DNA of 7,680 nt, taken from Candidatus Dormiibacterota bacterium (GTDB lineage Bacteria; Chloroflexota; Dormibacteria; UBA8260; Bog-877). The notes under the pieces are model-generated. The model searched no databases. It worked only from the letters and a program-made list of their open reading frames with translations, and was not told where the DNA came from. Positions within the stretch are counted from its first letter, which is position 1; each line of letters starts with the position of its first letter. The stretch spans positions 1-7,680 of the forward strand of contig PLTL01000276.1 in the NCBI GenBank assembly GCA_003164475.1. Direction: 5' to 3'. Below are positions 5,116 to 7,680 of the stretch, in pieces. A program made the translations under genes and the position numbers.

Positions 5116-6017
5116 TGCCCGCCCTGGGGACCGGGTCGAAGCTGGCCGGCGTATTCGCGCCGATCAGCACGCCCTTCGCTGCAAACGAGGACGTCGACCA
5201 CGGGGCTCTGCGGTTCAACCTGACGCGCTACGCGCAGAGCGGGATTCTAGGCTACCTCGCGCTGGGGTCCAACGGCGAGAGCCGGAGTTTGGCGGAAGAC
5301 GAGAAGCTGCGCGTACTCGAAGACGTCGTCGGCCATAAGGGCGTGGGGCAGGTGGTCCTCGCCGGTGCAGCGTACGATGGGCAGCGTCAGGCTGAGCGCT
5401 TCCTCGCGGCCGCCGCCGACCTTGGCGCCGACTTTGGACTCGTCCTGCCGCCAGGCTACTTCCGGGCGCAGATGACGGATGAGGTCCTCTATCGCTACTT
5501 CTCCTCGCTGGCCGACGGTGCGCGGATCCCGCTGCTCCTCTACAACGCCCCGGGCTTCTGTGGCATCAGCCTGAGCCCGAACTTGGTCGGGCGATTGGCG
5601 GCGCATCCCAACATCGTCGGTCTCAAGGACAGCGCGTCGACTGGCATCGAGGGCTTCCTGCCCTTCCAGGGCAAGTCGTTCCAGGTCCTGGCGGGGTCGG
5701 CCAACTTCCTCTTCAGAGCCATGCTGGGCGGCTCTCCCGGCGGGACAGTGTCGCTGGCCAACTCTTTCCCCGAGCTCGCCCTCCAGCTGTTCCGCTACGG
5801 GCAGGCTCGCGACGAGGCCAAGGGGGCCCTGCTGCAGGACCGCGTCACCCGCATCAATGCCGCCATCTCCGGAGCTCACGGTGTGGCGGGCGTCAAGGCG
5901 GCCATGACCCTCGCCGGGTTCCGGGGCGGCATCCCGCGCCGCCCCCTGCTTCCCTTGGGGCCGGCTCAGGTCCGGGCCCTGAGGGCGGTTCTCACCGCCG
6001 AGGGACTCCTTCCATGA
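5115..6017 (+). CDS. DapA-superfamily pyruvate-type aldolase/lyase, not a true dihydrodipicolinate synthase
   Basis: The 300-residue protein is a class I Schiff-base TIM-barrel enzyme. The catalytic lysine is K171 in GLKDSAS, and the proton-relay tyrosine is Y143 in YNAPGF. The carboxylate-binding loop is GSNGES (51-56) instead of the GTTGE of DapA, resembling the GSNGE of 4-hydroxy-2-oxoglutarate aldolases. The arginine that binds the semialdehyde carboxylate in true DapA (YNVPSRTG) is replaced by F148. Lysine biosynthesis is therefore unlikely. Family knowledge suggests aldol cleavage or dehydration of a 2-keto-3-deoxy acid or 4-hydroxy-2-oxo acid to give pyruvate or a related product. ATG 5115 overlaps the regulator stop (TGATG) and has GAGGTG at 5105-5110. 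Its own stop overlaps the kinase start (ATGA). This position between a regulator and a sugar kinase supports a catabolic role. Confidence 0.92.
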   Translation: MPALGTGSKLAGVFAPISTPFAANEDVDHGALRFNLTRYAQSGILGYLALGSNGESRSLAEDEKLRVLEDVVGHKGVGQVVLAGAAYDGQRQAERFLAAAADLGADFGLVLPPGYFRAQMTDEVLYRYFSSLADGARIPLLLYNAPGFCGISLSPNLVGRLAAHPNIVGLKDSASTGIEGFLPFQGKSFQVLAGSANFLFRAMLGGSPGGTVSLANSFPELALQLFRYGQARDEAKGALLQDRVTRINAAISGAHGVAGVKAAMTLAGFRGGIPRRPLLPLGPAQVRALRAVLTAEGLLP

Positions 6018-7411
6018 GCCGCGATATCCTGGCCATCGACGTCGGGACCAGCGCGCTCAAGATCGGCGTCTTCGGCCCCGATCTCGAGAAGCGTTGCGAG
6101 GCTCGGCGCGGATACGCGCCTCACATCTATGACCGCGGCAAAGCGGACATTGACCCCGAGGCTTGGTGGGATGCGCTGCGCGAATGCTGTCTGGAGGTGG
6201 CCCCCGGGCTTGCCGGCGTTGGCCTCGTGTCCCTATCTGTCACCACCCCAGGGCTCACGCCGATGGCCGCCGACGGAACAGCGCTCGCGCCGGCCGTCCT
6301 CTTCCTGGACGGGCGGTCGTATGCGCAGTCGGCCGCCATTCGCAACCTGGTGGGAGAGGAAGAGTTCCTCGCCGAAACGTGCAATCTGCCCGTCTCGGGT
6401 GGCTCGTCGTTGTCGTCCATCCTCTGGTTCCGGGATGAGCAGCCGGAGGTCTGGATGGCGGCCGCCAAGTTTGGCCACTGCAACACCTATCTCGTCAAGC
6501 GCATGACGGGCCGGTGGGCCATCGATCCGTCGACCACGTCGATCACGGGACTCTACAACACCGCCTCTAACGACCTCACCTGGAACCGGACGGTCCTGGG
6601 CCTCTCCGGCATCCCCGAAGACAAGCTGCCACCCCTCATGCACTCGCAGCAGCGGGTCGGTCTTCTGCTGCCCGAGGTCGCCGAGGAGCTCGGGCTGCCT
6701 GGCGGTTGCTCGGTTCTCTGCGGGGGCAACGATGCGGTGCTCGCCGCGCTGTCGGGAGGTCTGACAGAACCTGGCGACATCAACATCATCAGCGGGACTT
6801 GCGACATCGCTAATGTCTGCACCGACCGCCCGATCGCCTCGCCCAACTTCAACGTCCGCTGCCATGTCGTGCCCGGTCGTTGGCTCACCTTCTTCGTGCT
6901 GAATGCCGGCGGGACGGCGCTGGACTGGTTCCGCCGGATTGCCTGCAGCGAGCTGGGCGAGGATGAGTTCTATGATGGGTACCTTCCGCGCGTGCTCGAC
7001 GAGTTCTTTCGAGCGCCTGACCTGGACATCCGCGAATCCGAACTCCCCGAGTACGTGCCGTACCTTGGGGGCAGCCGGTACTCCCTCGATCCACTCAAGG
7101 CGGCACTCAGCGGTCTGACGCTCGAGACCACGCGCGAGGACCTGCTGCTCAGCCTCGTCCGTGGCAACGCAACATACCTCGGTGAGAACCTCAAGGAAGT
7201 TACCGCGCTTGTCCGCGTCGGCCGCCGGGTGGGGATCTCCGGCGGCGGGTCGGGGGTACGCGGCATGCTCGAAGCCAGGCGCCGCTGGACCGGCGAGTAC
7301 GAGTACGTGTTCCAGGACCAGTCATCACTGCTCGGCGCGGCGATCCTCGGCCAGATGAGTCAGTTGGGACGGCTGCCCGGTTCCGGGCAGGTCACTGCGG
7401 GAGACATCTAG
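6014..7411 (+). CDS. FGGY-family carbohydrate kinase (xylulokinase-like)
   Basis: At 465 residues this is a complete but slightly short FGGY kinase; xylulokinases are commonly 480-500. The phosphate loop DVGTSALK lies at residues 9-16. The sugar-binding segment includes LFLDGR (96-101). The proposed catalytic base is D240 in CGGNDAV, aligned with the Asp that activates the sugar hydroxyl in XylB and GlpK. The second actin-fold domain starts around 257 with ISGTCD, where GTS is usual, and the adenine-loop motif GISGGGSG is at 407-414. FGGY enzymes transfer the ATP gamma phosphate to sugars, polyols or related molecules (xylulose, ribulose, glycerol, autoinducer-2). The substrate cannot be fixed here, and the GTC and GGGSG variants suggest a divergent subgroup. 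ATG 6014 overlaps the aldolase stop by four bases, indicating translational coupling. Confidence 0.92.
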   Translation: MSRDILAIDVGTSALKIGVFGPDLEKRCEARRGYAPHIYDRGKADIDPEAWWDALRECCLEVAPGLAGVGLVSLSVTTPGLTPMAADGTALAPAVLFLDGRSYAQSAAIRNLVGEEEFLAETCNLPVSGGSSLSSILWFRDEQPEVWMAAAKFGHCNTYLVKRMTGRWAIDPSTTSITGLYNTASNDLTWNRTVLGLSGIPEDKLPPLMHSQQRVGLLLPEVAEELGLPGGCSVLCGGNDAVLAALSGGLTEPGDINIISGTCDIANVCTDRPIASPNFNVRCHVVPGRWLTFFVLNAGGTALDWFRRIACSELGEDEFYDGYLPRVLDEFFRAPDLDIRESELPEYVPYLGGSRYSLDPLKAALSGLTLETTREDLLLSLVRGNATYLGENLKEVTALVRVGRRVGISGGGSGVRGMLEARRRWTGEYEYVFQDQSSLLGAAILGQMSQLGRLPGSGQVTAGDI

Positions 7412-7416
7412 GAGGA
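7411..7416 (+). promoter_or_regulatory. Strong ribosome binding site for the FIST gene
   Basis: GGAGGA begins on the last base of the kinase stop codon and ends six bases before ATG 7423. It is the best Shine-Dalgarno match in the window, suggesting that the FIST protein is translated efficiently and independently of upstream coupling. Confidence 0.8.
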
Positions 7417-7422
7417 AATCTC

Positions 7423-7680
7423 ATGAGCGGTATTGGCACCGGCAGCACGACTTCCACTGACGCGAAGGGGGCGGCCCGCGAGCTGGTCGAGCAGGCGAGG
7501 GCCGGGATCGTCGGTGAGCCGACTCTGGCCATCCTGTTCGCAACCACTCAGTACGACAGCGAGAGCCTGGTGTCCGGGGTGTCGGAGCTTCTCGGCGGGG
7601 TCCCTCTGTGGGGTGGCTCGTCGTCTGCCGGTGTGTTCCAGGACGGTAGCTGGGTCACCAGCGATGGCGGAGCGGCGAGC
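7423..7680 (+). CDS. FIST-domain protein, N-terminal part (cut by window edge)
   Basis: Eighty-six codons are visible and the frame remains open at the right edge. After a Gly/Ser/Thr-rich start (1-13) and a helix (AARELVEQARAG), residues 33-72 show the opening of a FIST_N domain: strand PTLAILFATT, helix around SESLVSGVSELLG, then VPLWGGSSSAGVF, matching the 'P-x-GGSTAGE' strand-turn of FIST proteins. No signal peptide or membrane segment is seen. FIST domains are proposed sensory modules that bind small ligands such as amino acids, usually standing alone with a FIST_C domain or fused to signalling domains. Whether such a fusion follows lies outside the window. The gene starts 11 bases after the kinase stop, so it is almost certainly part of the same transcript. 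Its role with the aldolase and kinase is unknown. Confidence 0.8.
   Translation, partial: MSGIGTGSTTSTDAKGAARELVEQARAGIVGEPTLAILFATTQYDSESLVSGVSELLGGVPLWGGSSSAGVFQDGSWVTSDGGAAS

Noticed and set aside
1..7680. CRISPR arrays, rRNA genes and long direct repeats
   Set aside because: No regularly spaced repeats or rRNA-like segments were seen when reading through the window.

Overview
The window is GC-rich bacterial DNA with frequent GTG starts, short ATGA/TGATG gene overlaps and weak or absent Shine-Dalgarno sites on some genes. It looks most like an actinobacterium or another high-GC soil-type lineage. That assignment is inference from composition, from the form of tRNA-Pro(UGG) and from the toxin-antitoxin and regulator families; no marker gene settles it.

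Positions 1-2500 are accessory DNA. A complete tRNA-Pro(UGG) lies on the minus strand at 123-197. About 135 bp away, on the plus strand, is the 3' half of a different tRNA-Pro(UGG) at 332-381, running from the anticodon stem through CCA with no D arm. This is the usual footprint of an integrative element that used tRNA-Pro as its attachment site. Next come a VapBC-like toxin-antitoxin locus whose antitoxin and PIN-toxin parts share one uninterrupted frame (671-1426), a frame-broken HicB-like antitoxin relic (about 1504-1729), and roughly 775 bp with no convincing gene.

Positions 2506-3477 encode an intact D-2-hydroxyacid dehydrogenase of the glyoxylate/hydroxypyruvate reductase type. It probably has its own promoter, is perhaps leaderless, and follows a perfect 7-bp inverted repeat. 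After it comes gene-poor DNA (3478-4314) holding a minus-strand relic that resembles the start of an IS21-type transposase, with an 8-bp tandem duplication at the point where the resemblance loses frame.

From 4248 to the right edge runs a tight plus-strand operon: promoter and two candidate operators, an IclR-family regulator (4315-5115), a DapA-superfamily pyruvate-type aldolase (5115-6017), an FGGY carbohydrate kinase (6014-7411) and the start of a FIST-domain protein (7423 to beyond 7680). The first three genes overlap by 1 and 4 bases and the fourth starts 11 bases after the kinase stop behind a strong ribosome binding site, so they are probably co-transcribed. The natural reading is a catabolic operon for a sugar, sugar acid or polyol: the kinase phosphorylates a substrate, the aldolase cleaves or forms a 2-keto acid, IclR senses an intermediate, and the nearby dehydrogenase may reduce a 2-keto acid such as hydroxypyruvate or glyoxylate. 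A FIST ligand-sensing protein in such an operon is the least expected part of the window.
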